A DNA stretch of 64,000 bases from G963667075 sp963667075 (lineage in GTDB: Bacteria; Pseudomonadota; Alphaproteobacteria; Micavibrionales; Micavibrionaceae), in the NCBI GenBank assembly GCA_963667075.1, contig OY762938.1, forward strand, positions 1,364,001 to 1,428,000, read 5' to 3'. Positions 8,345-17,330 of the stretch are shown here, piece by piece. Each line of letters opens with the position of its first letter. Position 1 is the stretch's first letter. The translations under genes were made by a program, and so were the position numbers. The notes under the pieces were generated by a model. That model was not told where the DNA came from and searched no databases. It saw only the letters and a list, made by a program, of their open reading frames with translations.

Positions 8345-9439
8345 CTAACCGTCTTCGAGGCTGAGGATAACGGTGCCGCCTAGCAACAGACATATGAAAG
8401 AGGGAGACCATGATGCCAGAAAAACCGGAATTTGTTGTGATGCGCCAAGTGCCTGTAAAAAGCTTGATAGGAAAAAGACAGCGAATCCGGCAAAGATTCC
8501 GCCACTGATTAGATAAAGCGTAAAACCGGACCGCGGAGAGCGGAGAGCAACGGATGCTGCGAGGAGAATCATCGCGGCAAAAAGCAATGGTTTTGATAAA
8601 AGGATCTGATAGTGGATTTTTAGTAATGTGGCGTCAAAACCGGTAGCCTCCATGGTTTTGATAAAGGAGGGCAGCCGCCAGAAAGACATTGTCTGAGGGG
8701 ATGAGAAACTTTCTTCTATTTCCTTGGCAGAAAGCTGTGTTGGTAGCGCATAGCTTTTTAAGTGCTCGGCTGTCTTGCCGGGACTGTGGATGGTTGTGTT
8801 GTAAAAGACCCACTTGTTTTCTTTTAGTTCAGCTCTTGGCGCATCAATGCGTCTCTTAAAGATGTCATCTTCGGAGAATTCTGTAGCAAAAACGCCTTTT
8901 AGCTCCCAGTCAGGGAGGGAAATTTTATCGGCATGAAGAATGATATAATCTGTTTCGTGCTGCTGGCGTAACCACAGTCCTTCATCAAATAGGGAAACCA
9001 GATTTTTTTTTCTTTCAAGATGTATGTTTTCCAAAACTTCAAACCGGCTGACAAACATGGCCCCGATGGGATTGATCAGCGTGATCTGCAAAACGCCAAT
9101 AAATATGCTTAACGTTATAATGGGCGCAAGAAATTGCCAGGCTGAAAAACCGGCGGCACGCATGATAATAAGCTCGGAGCGTCTTGTTAGCTGCCAGAAG
9201 GTGTAAATGCCGCTGAATAATATAACAAAGGGCGCGATAATGCCTTCCATTTCGGGCAGCTTGAGAAGCCCCATCTGGAGAACGAGTGTGAGCGGAATAT
9301 CGTCATGCTTTCCAGCACGGCGTAGCAATTCAACAGTATCGAAAAGATAGACAACGCCTAAAAAGATAAAGAGCAGGAAAAGAAAATTGAAAAGATATAT
9401 CTTTGCCAGATAAAGATTTAATGTGACGGAATTTTTCAT
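8345..9439 (-). CDS. lptG: LPS export permease LptG
   Basis: A 364-residue YjgP/YjgQ-family inner-membrane protein with membrane helices near the N-terminus (about 12-32, 60-80 and 98-120), a periplasmic beta-jellyroll domain in the middle and three helices at the C-terminus. The motif SELIIMRAAGFSAWQ near residue 90 is the coupling-helix segment that touches the LptB ATPase. It pairs with LptF to pull LPS from the inner membrane. The ATG overlaps the stop of lptF (ATGA), a tight translational coupling. Order lptF-lptG and the C-terminal motif support G rather than F. Confidence 0.9.
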   Translation of the reverse strand: MKNSVTLNLYLAKIYLFNFLFLLFIFLGVVYLFDTVELLRRAGKHDDIPLTLVLQMGLLKLPEMEGIIAPFVILFSGIYTFWQLTRRSELIIMRAAGFSAWQFLAPIITLSIFIGVLQITLINPIGAMFVSRFEVLENIHLERKKNLVSLFDEGLWLRQQHETDYIILHADKISLPDWELKGVFATEFSEDDIFKRRIDAPRAELKENKWVFYNTTIHSPGKTAEHLKSYALPTQLSAKEIEESFSSPQTMSFWRLPSFIKTMEATGFDATLLKIHYQILLSKPLLFAAMILLAASVALRSPRSGFTLYLISGGIFAGFAVFFLSSFLQALGASQQIPVFLASWSPSFICLLLGGTVILSLEDG

Positions 9440-10584
9440 GCGCGCCTCCTTCTTTTTCTAGCGAAAGAATGTTTTGAGAACAGCGTTCCTCTGATGTTTT
9501 CTCCGGTCCGGCTCATGAGGAACAAGCCGGAGGCAGAGGGCAGAAAAACAAGAAAATACATTAGGATTAAGCCAATATTGCTATGGCGTGCCAGGCTGAA
9601 AGCACCAAGGTAGAGTCCTTGAATAATAACAACCAGTACAATGGCTGTTGCAATACGCCAGGCCATCCCTCTGCGGTCAAGAGGGCCTATCAACAGCGTA
9701 CAAAGGGCTACGATGGCAAAGGCAGGGGCCAGAAAAGGTGAAATAATCCGCCGGTGAATCTCGACCGTGAATTCCCGTTTGTTTTCTGCATCGCGTTTAT
9801 TCGTGGGGTCCGGGTTTAAAAGCTCAATGAACGTTCGTTCGTCCGGCTCTTTCCAGCGTTGCCTGATGGGGGAGGCTTCATCTGGAAGATTAATGATGTA
9901 ACGCTCGAAATTCAGACGGTTTAAGGCCCCTGTCTTATGATTGAAGTCCTGTCTGGATCCTTCATAGACAACAACTTTCTGGCCTTCCTCTGTTGACACG
10001 ATAGAGCCGTGTTTGGCGATGACTGTTGCAGGTGGCACATCTTTTTTGCGGGAATCATGGATCAGGAGTCCTTTTAGTTCTCCTTTTGAACCTTTTTCCC
10101 TGATGTAAACCGTTAATCCTTTGCCAATGTTGTTGAAAACGCCTTCTTTAAACAAAAGTGTTGAATATTGGGATTTAATAATCTGTCTCATTTTTTGCAT
10201 CTGGGACAGGGAGGTGGGGCCTGCCCATACGGTCATAACAAAAAGGAAAAGGCAAATCATAATGGATAGAATAATGGCAGGCCGTGCGACTTTGAACGGG
10301 GAGAGACCCACGGCGCGCATGACGATGATTTCACTATCCATTGTCAGCTTGTTATAGACAAAAAGAATCGCGCCCATAAGAGAGACAGGGAGAATGACTT
10401 CAAAAAAACGCGGTAAAGCGAGGCCTGTCAAAATCCAGAAGGATAGGCTGGAGGCACCGGAATTAATAACAAGCTCTAAAAAGCGCAAAGATTGCGTCAG
10501 CATAATGACGGCTACAAGAATGAGTGTAGCGAACAAAGTTGCCCAGAAAATATTTTTAAAAAGGTAACGCTCTATTAAATTCAT
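9436..10584 (-). CDS. lptF: LPS export permease LptF
   Basis: The YjgP/YjgQ-family partner of LptG, about 382 residues. It starts in the usual way with MNLIERYLFKNIFWAT; an upstream ATG at 10620 in the same frame is possible, but the conventional N-terminus fits 10584 better. The coupling motif SEIIVMRAVGLSPFK is near residue 90, six membrane helices surround a periplasmic domain, and the C-terminus is basic (RKRRRRA). LptB, LptC and LptA are encoded 12 kb away at 22.2-24.4 kb, so the Lpt system is split over two operons in this window. It is transcribed divergently from pepA. Confidence 0.9.
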   Translation of the reverse strand: MNLIERYLFKNIFWATLFATLILVAVIMLTQSLRFLELVINSGASSLSFWILTGLALPRFFEVILPVSLMGAILFVYNKLTMDSEIIVMRAVGLSPFKVARPAIILSIMICLFLFVMTVWAGPTSLSQMQKMRQIIKSQYSTLLFKEGVFNNIGKGLTVYIREKGSKGELKGLLIHDSRKKDVPPATVIAKHGSIVSTEEGQKVVVYEGSRQDFNHKTGALNRLNFERYIINLPDEASPIRQRWKEPDERTFIELLNPDPTNKRDAENKREFTVEIHRRIISPFLAPAFAIVALCTLLIGPLDRRGMAWRIATAIVLVVIIQGLYLGAFSLARHSNIGLILMYFLVFLPSASGLFLMSRTGENIRGTLFSKHSFARKRRRRA

Positions 10585-10672
10585 CGCTATGATTTTCAAG
10601 TCCTCTTGACAGTCTGTCATTTTCTTTATCAGATGAGAGGCTGGTTCGTCTACATAACACGGAGTACTAAAT

Positions 10673-12172
10673 ATGGATTTTTCTTTTCTTGAACAGGAAC
10701 AAACAAAGCCGGAAGCTTTTGTTTTATGTGTTTATACTGAAAATGAGTTTGCTTTGCAAAGTCGGGAAAAGGCGCAGGCTCTTGGTGTAGACTTGATCTG
10801 GCACATAGAGGGAAGTAAAAATTTTAAGGGTAAAAACGGACAGACACTGGTTGTGCCGGCTTCAAAGGAAAGCGGAGTTCGTTATCTTGTCCTTTTAGGG
10901 ATGGGTGATCTCGAAGGGTTAACGGCTCTGGCGTGTGAAAAGGCGGCTGACAGTTTGTATAAGACACTTGCCTCTCTTGGTCTGGAGACGGCTGCCATTA
11001 AAATGGAAGAAGCAGGCGAATCGCCTGTTTATGCAGCGCACATGGCCCTTGGGATAAAGCTTGCCGCGTATCGTTTTGATCGTTACAAGGAAAAAGAAGA
11101 AGAGGCTTTACCGTTGCTTTCTTCGGTTGAGTTTCTGTTGTCAGAGTCTGAACAGGCTAAAACGCTTTATGATACGATGGACTGTGTGGCAGAAGGTACG
11201 CTTTGGGCACGTGACCTTGTGAATGAGCCGGCGAATAAGATCTATCCCGAAAGCTTTGTTGAGCGTCTCAAAGAAGAGCTCTCTCCCCTTGGTGTTGAGA
11301 TTGATGTGCTGGATGAAAAGAAAATGGAAAAGCTTGGTATGGAGGCTTTTCTGTCTGTGGGGCAGGGCTCTGCGCGTCCGCCAAGACTGGCCGTTATGAA
11401 ATGGAAAGGTGGTGGAGATGTGGAACCGCTGTCTTTCGTAGGGAAAGGCATTACCTTTGATACAGGGGGCGTGAATATCAAGCCTACGGGCGAATATTTG
11501 TCCATTATGAAGATTGATATGGGCGGCGCGGCAACGATCGCGGGTATGATGAAGGCTCTTGCTCTAAGAAAAGCGAAGGTTAACGTTATCGGGGCGGTGG
11601 CTTTGGCTGAAAATATGGTCTCAAGCCGGGCGTCAAGGCCAGGGGATATTGTCCGCTCCATGTCGGGGAAAACGATTGAGATTGTTAATACGGACGCCGA
11701 AGGACGTCTGGTTCTGGCGGATACGGTGACGTACGTACAAAAAACGTACGATCCTTCTTTGCTGATTGATGTGGCAACCTTGACCGGGGCTATTATGGCG
11801 GCTCTGGGGAATGATTATGCGGGTTTGTTTACGAACGATCAAGCTCTGTGGGAAAAACTGGAACAGGCCAGTGCGGTGAGCGGGGAAAAGCTCTGGCGCA
11901 TGCCTTTGGATGAGGTGTTTAGCAAGGATGTAAAAGCAGATATTGCTGATCTTAAAAATCTTGGTGGTATGGGCTCTCATGCGGGAGCCTGTACGGCGGC
12001 GGCTTTCATACAGGCCTTTGTTGATAAAAATCTTCCCTGGGCGCATATGGATATTGCAGGGGCCGCCTGGAAAAAGTTCCATCGGCCTACGACTCCAAAA
12101 GGGGCAACCGGTTATGGCGTACGTCTTTTGAATGATTTTATCGCACAGCATTATGAAGATGGAGAAGCATAG
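10673..12172 (+). CDS. pepA: leucyl aminopeptidase (M17)
   Basis: A 499-residue cytosolic metallopeptidase that removes N-terminal amino acids. The signature NTDAEGRLVL lies near residue 345 and the metal/substrate segment VGKGITFDTGG near 258, both intact, so the enzyme should be active. The length is standard. The start ATG is preceded by an AT-rich leader with CGGAG. holC follows nine bases after the stop, an arrangement seen in many proteobacteria. Confidence 0.95.
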   Translation: MDFSFLEQEQTKPEAFVLCVYTENEFALQSREKAQALGVDLIWHIEGSKNFKGKNGQTLVVPASKESGVRYLVLLGMGDLEGLTALACEKAADSLYKTLASLGLETAAIKMEEAGESPVYAAHMALGIKLAAYRFDRYKEKEEEALPLLSSVEFLLSESEQAKTLYDTMDCVAEGTLWARDLVNEPANKIYPESFVERLKEELSPLGVEIDVLDEKKMEKLGMEAFLSVGQGSARPPRLAVMKWKGGGDVEPLSFVGKGITFDTGGVNIKPTGEYLSIMKIDMGGAATIAGMMKALALRKAKVNVIGAVALAENMVSSRASRPGDIVRSMSGKTIEIVNTDAEGRLVLADTVTYVQKTYDPSLLIDVATLTGAIMAALGNDYAGLFTNDQALWEKLEQASAVSGEKLWRMPLDEVFSKDVKADIADLKNLGGMGSHAGACTAAAFIQAFVDKNLPWAHMDIAGAAWKKFHRPTTPKGATGYGVRLLNDFIAQHYEDGEA

Positions 12173-12181
12173 GCATTTATT

Positions 12182-12631
12182 ATGGCTGATATCCGTTTTT
12201 ATCATCTCCAGACCCAAACACTTGAGCAGGCCCTGCCGGCTCTGCTTCAAAAGGCGTACGGCGGGGGGCATCGTATTCTGGTAAAATTAAAAGATGAGAA
12301 TGAGGTTGATAGGCTGAACGATTATTTGTGGCGTTTTTCTCCGAACGTCTTCTTACCGCATGGTGCGCAAAAAGATGGGGATGCGGCCTATCATCCGATT
12401 TATTTGACAGACAGGGATGAAAATCCGAATGGGGCAACTGTCCTTATACTGAGCCAAGGGGCGCAGATGGACTCTCTGGAGGGCTATGCCATGTGCTGTG
12501 AAATGTTCGATGGGCGAAGTGGCGAGCAGGTACAGGCCGCCCGCACGCGCTGGAAAGCCTATAAAGAGGCCGGGCACGAGGTGACGTACTGGAAGCAAAA
12601 AGAAAACGGCGGCTGGGAAAAGAAGGCGTAG
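12182..12631 (+). CDS. holC: DNA polymerase III chi subunit
   Basis: A 149-residue protein with the HolC pattern: N-terminal IRFYHLQTQTLEQALPALL, RILVKL, and a conserved DRLNDYLWRFSPNVFLPHG segment, then a C-terminal RWKAYKEAGHEVTYW. In the replisome chi binds single-strand-binding protein and helps the clamp loader. It lies directly downstream of pepA. Confidence 0.9.
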   Translation: MADIRFYHLQTQTLEQALPALLQKAYGGGHRILVKLKDENEVDRLNDYLWRFSPNVFLPHGAQKDGDAAYHPIYLTDRDENPNGATVLILSQGAQMDSLEGYAMCCEMFDGRSGEQVQAARTRWKAYKEAGHEVTYWKQKENGGWEKKA

Positions 12632-12638
12632 TGCTATA

Positions 12639-13520
12639 TCACAAAATAACAGTCCTGTTTTCGTGCAGGAAAATGCGTTGTTCTGTGTAGAGCTCAATGG
12701 CGCGGGATAAAACCCGGGCTTCTGTGTTTCTTCCGAGGCGTTGCAGTTTTTCAGGGCCGTATGTGTGGTCTATACGCACGGTTTCCTGCTCAATAATAGG
12801 GCCTTCGTCAAGGTCCGGTGTTGCAAAGTGAGCGGTAGCACCAACAATTTTTACACCGCGTTCATAGGCCTGGTGGTAAGGTTTTGCCCCTTTAAAACCG
12901 GGCAGGAAAGAATGGTGGATATTGATAATACGTCCTGTGTATGTACGGCAGAATGCTGCGGAGAGAATCTGCATATAACGTGCCAGAACAACAAGCTCCG
13001 TCTCTGTTTTTTCTATAATTTGAGCGATTGCGGCTTCTTGCGTTTCTTTTGTGTCTTTTGTAATGGGCAGATGGTGAAAAGGAATGTTTCTTTCATCAGC
13101 CAGTGTTTTGCAGGAATTATGGTTTGAAATGATCGCTTTAATATCAATAGAGAGGTGATTTGTTCGCCAGCGGTAAAGGATGTCATTCAAGCAATGATCG
13201 TCTTTCGAGACCATTAAAATGGTTGGGACAGGCTCATCTAACGCTTTAATGGCCCATTTCATATCAAAGGTCTTTGAGACCGTTTCTTTAATGGCTTTTT
13301 CAAAGGTTTTTTCGGCGTTCTCTGAGAGAGGCGAAAAAACGACACGCATAAAGAACTGACCGGAAAAAGGCTCGTTGAATTGAGAGGACTCTTCAATGTT
13401 ACAGCGCGAATCACGGAGAGCCGTGGCCACAGCGGCCACGATTCCCGGTTTATCGACACAGCTCAATTGCAAAACGTACATTAAAGTGCCCGTTTTTTGG
13501 TTTTTAGTATCTGTAATCAT
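12639..13520 (-). CDS. purU: formyltetrahydrofolate deformylase
   Basis: A protein of about 293 residues that hydrolyses 10-formyl-THF to formate and THF. An N-terminal ACT domain starts at LQLSCVDKPGIVAAVA, and a formyl-transferase-type domain carries ARYMQIL and NIHHSFLPGFKGAKPYHQAY, the family hallmark with catalytic His/Asp. The start is uncertain: the ATG at 13520 overlaps the end of ahcY by 17 bases with AAAAAGG directly against it, and an ATG at 13481 would give a 280-residue protein of the common length. Tight packing with ahcY suggests one transcript for one-carbon/methyl metabolism. Confidence 0.92.
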   Translation of the reverse strand: MITDTKNQKTGTLMYVLQLSCVDKPGIVAAVATALRDSRCNIEESSQFNEPFSGQFFMRVVFSPLSENAEKTFEKAIKETVSKTFDMKWAIKALDEPVPTILMVSKDDHCLNDILYRWRTNHLSIDIKAIISNHNSCKTLADERNIPFHHLPITKDTKETQEAAIAQIIEKTETELVVLARYMQILSAAFCRTYTGRIINIHHSFLPGFKGAKPYHQAYERGVKIVGATAHFATPDLDEGPIIEQETVRIDHTYGPEKLQRLGRNTEARVLSRAIELYTEQRIFLHENRTVIL

Positions 13521-14820
13521 CCTTTTTGAAAGGACCGTCTACGTCTACACCAATGTAGTCAGCCTGCTCTTGCGAGAGTTTTGAGAGCATGGCACCAACC
13601 TTATCAAGGTGAAGAGAGGCCACTTTCTCATCAAGATGTTTTGGCAGTACGTACACTTTCTTTTCGTAGTTCTCTGCATGAGTCCAAAGCTCGATCTGGG
13701 CCAGAGTCTGGTTGGTGAACGATGCACTCATTACAAAACTTGGATGGCCTGTGGCACAACCAAGATTAACAAGGCGGCCTTCTGCCAGAAGGATAATACG
13801 ATTACCATTTGGAAACTCAATTTCGTCAACTTGCGGCTTGATGTTTGTCCATTTCATATTCCGCAGCGGCTCCACCTGAATTTCGTTGTCAAAATGGCCG
13901 ATATTACAAACGACGGCGCGATCTTTCATGTCACGCATATGATCGACGGTAATAACATTTTTGTTACCTGTGGCTGTCACAAAAATGTCTGCGCGTGGGG
14001 CGGCGTCTTCCATTGTAACGACTTCAAATCCTTCCATAGCAGCTTGCAGGGCGCAAATGGGATCAATTTCTGTTACGAGCACCCGGGCACCTGCACTGCG
14101 GAGCGATTCGGCTGAGCCTTTGCCTACGTCACCGAAACCGGCGACCAGTGCAACTTTACCGGCGAGCATTAGATCTGTGGCGCGGCGGATGGCATCGACC
14201 AGACTTTCACGGCAGCCATATTTGTTATCGAATTTGGATTTGGTAACGGAGTCATTTACGTTGATAGCAGGGGCCAGGAGCCTGCCATTCTTTTCCATTT
14301 CGTAAAGACGCAGAACACCAGTGGTCGTTTCTTCTGAAATACCGCGGATGTCATTAAACAAGTCAGCGTATTCGTTGTGCATGAGAAGTGTTAAATCACC
14401 GCCATCATCCAGAATCATGTTGGGGGTCCAGCCATCAGGGCCTTTGATTGTTTGGTGAATGCACCATTCATACTCTTCTTCTGTTTCGCCTTTCCAGGCA
14501 AAGACAGGTGTGCCAGCGGCGGCAATGGCAGCGGCGGCATGATCTTGTGTTGAAAAAATATTACAGGAGCTCCAGCGGACTTCGGCACCAAGGGCCTGCA
14601 GTGTTTCAATCAATACGGCTGTTTGAATGGTCATATGAAGGCAACCGGCAATGCGGGCCCCTTTCAGAGGGGCTTGGGTCGCATATTCTTCGCGTAATGC
14701 CATCAGACCGGGCATTTCGGCTTCGGCCATATCCATTTCTTTCCGGCCCCAGTTGGCGAGGGAAATATCTTTTACTTTATAGTCATTTTTGTCCGTGGCA
14801 ACGTGTGCAGTTGTTGACAT
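13504..14820 (-). CDS. ahcY: adenosylhomocysteinase
   Basis: A 438-residue cytosolic NAD-dependent enzyme that splits S-adenosylhomocysteine into homocysteine and adenosine. Visible hallmarks are GCLHMTIQTAVLIETL and SSCNIFSTQDHAAAA in the substrate part, NAD-binding GFGDVGKGSAESLRSAGARV and the C-terminal KDDYRY end. Length and motifs are fully standard. GGAG lies six bases before the ATG. I looked for a SAM or SAH riboswitch in the roughly 120 bases upstream and recognised none. Confidence 0.97.
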   Translation of the reverse strand: MSTTAHVATDKNDYKVKDISLANWGRKEMDMAEAEMPGLMALREEYATQAPLKGARIAGCLHMTIQTAVLIETLQALGAEVRWSSCNIFSTQDHAAAAIAAAGTPVFAWKGETEEEYEWCIHQTIKGPDGWTPNMILDDGGDLTLLMHNEYADLFNDIRGISEETTTGVLRLYEMEKNGRLLAPAINVNDSVTKSKFDNKYGCRESLVDAIRRATDLMLAGKVALVAGFGDVGKGSAESLRSAGARVLVTEIDPICALQAAMEGFEVVTMEDAAPRADIFVTATGNKNVITVDHMRDMKDRAVVCNIGHFDNEIQVEPLRNMKWTNIKPQVDEIEFPNGNRIILLAEGRLVNLGCATGHPSFVMSASFTNQTLAQIELWTHAENYEKKVYVLPKHLDEKVASLHLDKVGAMLSKLSQEQADYIGVDVDGPFKKDDYRY

Positions 14821-14943
14821 TTAATTCTCCTGATTTTGGATGAAATTCATGATTTTTTTACCTTTTCATGCGAAGACTTAAGCGGAGCCTAAAAAAAAAG
14901 CAAGTTTTTTTCTCAGGTTGTTTTATTAAGAGGTTTTGTCAAA

Positions 14944-15318
14944 ATGGATGTTTCTAAATTTCAAAATGTTGCCAATGGACCAGTGTTTTCCTATGAGAAA
15001 AACGCAACTGATCAACGTGTTTTTATTATTTTAAAAAGAGATGAGGTGGGTGGTTATGAACCGGTAGGCACCTACACAGTGACGGATGTTGATGAAAATA
15101 TATCTTTTACAGAGAAAAAAGTAAAAAATCTTGTTTCTGTATTAAATGGAAAGCGGGAACTTGTTGATTTAAGTGGGGAAACTGACAAAAGGTTGCTTTT
15201 TCACCGTAAACCGAAGGATAATGACTCTGATAGGACGGAAATTATCTTTTATGCTTTGGGTGATGTTGGCACCTCGAAGGAAAATGCCGTCCTGATACTT
15301 GATGAGGGAGATGTGTAA
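14944..15318 (+). CDS. hypothetical protein, 124 residues
   Basis: I do not recognise this small soluble, acidic protein. Visible pattern: an N-terminal FQNVANGPVFSYEKN, alternating strands such as RVFIILKRDEVGGYEPVGTY, and a short C-terminal stretch ending LILDEGDV. No signal peptide or membrane segment. GAGG lies upstream of the ATG. A 37-residue gene starts right after its stop with its own strong ribosome site, so the two probably form a two-gene unit diverging from ahcY. Confidence 0.65.
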   Translation: MDVSKFQNVANGPVFSYEKNATDQRVFIILKRDEVGGYEPVGTYTVTDVDENISFTEKKVKNLVSVLNGKRELVDLSGETDKRLLFHRKPKDNDSDRTEIIFYALGDVGTSKENAVLILDEGDV

Positions 15319-15432
15319 ATGATTGATTTGACAAATGAAGCTCTAGCTGTTTTTGCCGGCTCTGTAGATGGATTGAATAGAGGCTCTGGCCCTGCTATTG
15401 TACCAAAAGCCCCTGCGCCGGGTGGTGTTTAA
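15319..15432 (+). CDS. small hypothetical protein, 37 residues
   Basis: The ATG follows the stop of the previous gene directly (TAAATG), and GAGGGAG lies seven bases upstream, an unusually good ribosome binding site. The product begins MIDLTNEALAVFAGS and ends PKAPAPGGV, with a flexible Pro/Gly/Ala-rich tail. No homologue comes to mind. It stops 21 bases before a convergent gene. Confidence 0.5.
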   Translation: MIDLTNEALAVFAGSVDGLNRGSGPAIVPKAPAPGGV

Positions 15433-15453
15433 TAAAGGTGAATTTATATTAAT

Positions 15454-15954
15454 TCAGTGCTGTGCATAATATCGGGTGCAGGCACTTTCGAGCTCTTTTA
15501 AAAGCTCTTTCCCATAAGCCCCGCCATCGCCCTTCATTTCTTTTATAACGATGACGCGGAGCGTTTTTAGATGAGCGTCTACGATATCAAGTGCGTTTTT
15601 ATCAAGTTTGTTCAGGCTTTCCAGAAAGTGAAGCATGACACTGGTAAGGATAGAGACAAGATCGTATTTAAACATTTTCGCATTGGCTTTTAAGTCCATA
15701 ACAGGCTGTGAGATGCCGGATAGAACGGCTTTGACGTTATCACCTTCTGCGCTTTGTGCGTTTGTTATACCGTCCTGGAGACGTTTGAGGCAATCGAGTG
15801 CGATGGGCTTGAAATCTGTTGTGTTTTCATCAATTACCTTTTGTGATTCTCTAACTTTTTGCTCGTCAAGCTTTCCTGTTCCTACAGTGATTTGTAGAGA
15901 ACGGTTTGCTTTGTATATGCGGACGTCATCGTCATTCTGTGGTGTGTTTGTCAT
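15454..15954 (-). CDS. hypothetical helical protein next to a CheY-like regulator
   Basis: A 166-residue soluble, mostly helical protein, not recognised. An acidic N-terminus (TPQNDDDV) is followed by several amphipathic helices such as FKPIALDCLKRLQDGI and FLESLNKLDKNALDIVDAH. It is 49 bases downstream of the CheY-like gene on the same strand and is probably co-transcribed with it, so a partner or output of that regulator is a fair guess. A CheZ-like role cannot be shown from the sequence. Confidence 0.65.
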   Translation of the reverse strand: MTNTPQNDDDVRIYKANRSLQITVGTGKLDEQKVRESQKVIDENTTDFKPIALDCLKRLQDGITNAQSAEGDNVKAVLSGISQPVMDLKANAKMFKYDLVSILTSVMLHFLESLNKLDKNALDIVDAHLKTLRVIVIKEMKGDGGAYGKELLKELESACTRYYAQH

Positions 15955-16002
15955 GGCTTTTTAAGTTACTACTCTGATTATTATTTGGTTATACGAAAAA
16001 GG

Positions 16003-16521
16003 CTATATTTCCCAAGTGTCTCTTTCCCGAATTTTTCTCTTCTTACGTTTGTCGGACCCCTTATATTCTGTATCGCGACGCCGTCTGCGGTCTGGGCCAA
16101 AATAACTTTTTGTCTGAACGAAACTTCTTGGCCGGTTAATGACGTAACCAATGCGTTTTGCCAGATCAGCGGCGGTAAAGGGTTTGACCAGAAATTCGGT
16201 CACGCCGTTATCTCTGGCTTCTTCAACCCTCAAGCGTGCGCTGTATCCTGTAATGATGATGATCGGTACGCTCTTGTTTTGGGAAAGCGGGTTGTTTCTT
16301 ATTTCTCTGATCAGTTCGATACCATCAATTGGCTTCATAACCCAATCTGTTAAGATAATATCCGGGTTATGTTGTCTATACATTTCAAAGCCTTCCTCGC
16401 CATTTTTGGCCCAATAGACTTTTCCTATGTCCAGAGCATCAAGAACAGAGACGATGAGGTGTCTCATAGCCTTCGTATCTTCAACAACAAGTATGCTTAG
16501 TTTTTTAAAGTTAAGAGCCAT
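16003..16521 (-). CDS. CheY-like response regulator with basic tail
   Basis: A 172-residue protein with an N-terminal receiver domain (residues 6-130): acidic pair in LVVEDTKAMRH, phospho-acceptor Asp in IILTDWVMKP near residue 60, Thr/Ser in ITGYSA and Lys in LVKPF. All key residues are present, so it should accept phosphate. The last 40 residues form a strongly basic, probably disordered tail (GPDRRRRRD and KRKKRKIRER). No DNA-binding or enzymatic output domain, so output is likely through protein contact. No kinase is nearby. Confidence 0.9.
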   Translation of the reverse strand: MALNFKKLSILVVEDTKAMRHLIVSVLDALDIGKVYWAKNGEEGFEMYRQHNPDIILTDWVMKPIDGIELIREIRNNPLSQNKSVPIIIITGYSARLRVEEARDNGVTEFLVKPFTAADLAKRIGYVINRPRSFVQTKSYFGPDRRRRRDTEYKGSDKRKKRKIRERDTWEI

Positions 16522-16604
16522 AGTAATATGAATAGGAACAACGTTTTAGCTATATTATTCTAGCATAATCATATAAATCTGTGAAAAAAAATAAATAAAA
16601 AAAG

Positions 16605-16687
16605 AACCTCGGTGCGCTCCACACCTATTTTTTGAGATGCCCAACCAGAGGAAGAACAAAAAAAACAGATATAAAACAGCACCGAGG
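16605..16687 (-). terminator. long-loop stem with minus-strand T run
   Basis: CCTCGGTGC and GCACCGAGG form a perfect nine-pair stem around about 65 bases. On the minus strand the second arm is followed by TTC and a long T-rich run, the layout of a terminator or the 3' end of a small RNA. On the plus strand the same sequence would be a structured leader. Confidence 0.4.
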
Positions 16688-16729
16688 CCTGTCTGGGAAG
16701 CATGCTCTTGCAGCTTTCATTTACTCTAA

Positions 16730-16920
16730 CGACCAAGTGCGGCAATCACTTTTTTTCAGTATCTGAATCTTCAGGACACAAAGGTCCAGAGGTCAGAGAC
16801 CGGGTTATGTTAGAGCCTGCAAGGATCATCGCTCTCTATGATCCGGTCTTAAAAGAGTATACAGGACATGTGGCCTGTGCGTCTCTCAAGTCCCGCGGGT
16901 GAACCCACACCCGCTTTTTA
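16730..16920 (+). ncRNA. candidate structured RNA 1 (unidentified)
   Basis: Several helices can form: GAGAC near 16796 with GTCTC near 16882, enclosing GACCGG/CCGGTC, a GGATCAT/ATGATCC hairpin and an ACAGG/CCTGT hairpin. The stretch ends in a strong terminator at 16896-16919. The 5' end cannot be fixed. Identity unknown. Confidence 0.35.
16896..16919 (+). terminator. intrinsic terminator
   Basis: GCGGGTG and CACCCGC pair with a six-base loop and are followed by TTTTTAT. No plus-strand protein gene lies upstream within 1.4 kb, so the terminated transcript is probably non-coding. Confidence 0.65.
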
Positions 16921-16924
16921 TAGT

Positions 16925-17330
16925 GGCAGATCAACCACTCGGCTCAACCATCGCGCTGGTTTTACCTGTTACGGGGGAACGCAATGCATTGCCGCATGAG
17001 GGGTAAAAACGTTTTAACGTTCGCTACAACGGGTCAACTTACCCAACTCAGCGTAGATGCGGCTTTCCTCCTTAAGCCCTGTAAAGACCGCGTACCCCTT
17101 TGTTTCCAGAAGAATAAACGGTCGCCTTTTTACAGAACCCCGGACATGGACCAACATATCCAATCACGCACAAGCGTTTCTCAAACGAAAGAGCAAAGCT
17201 CTCTAATGGAGATCTTCGAAGGAGAGGAGAACCTCTTTCCAAAGATTTTATTTCCGATTAGGAAATAAATAACGTCTTAAGCGATGACTCAAGCTTGCCA
17301 TCCTCATGATCAGGAGTCGAGTCTTTTTTG
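16925..17330 (+). ncRNA. candidate structured RNA 2 (unidentified)
   Basis: Helices visible: TTTTACC with GGTAAAA around a GCAATGCATTGC palindrome; GGGT/ACCC; CTGTAAAGACC with GGTC..TTTTACAG; AGAGC/GCTCT; CGTTT/AAACG; and a nine-pair TTTATTTCC/GGAAATAAA hairpin at 17247-17269. It ends in a terminator at 17286-17330. A 94-codon open frame (16984-17268) crosses all of these helices and is judged non-coding. Identity unknown. Confidence 0.35.
17286..17330 (+). terminator. intrinsic terminator
   Basis: GACTC (17286) pairs with GAGTC followed by TTTTTTG, with an inner TCCT/AGGA helix around CATGATC. It lies about 230 bases before recR and cannot belong to a recognised protein gene upstream. Confidence 0.6.

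Noticed and set aside
11633..12271. 212-codon minus-strand frame
   Set aside because: It spans the ends of pepA and holC, both well-supported genes.
14821..14943. SAH or SAM riboswitch before ahcY
   Set aside because: The leader is short and A/T-rich with no recognisable riboswitch core.
16637..16729. 30-codon frame after a G-A-G triplet
   Set aside because: No spaced ribosome site; it is part of a long stem with T-run polarity on the other strand.
16984..17268. 94-codon frame in the structured region
   Set aside because: It crosses several perfect hairpins, has no ribosome site and no recognisable protein pattern.
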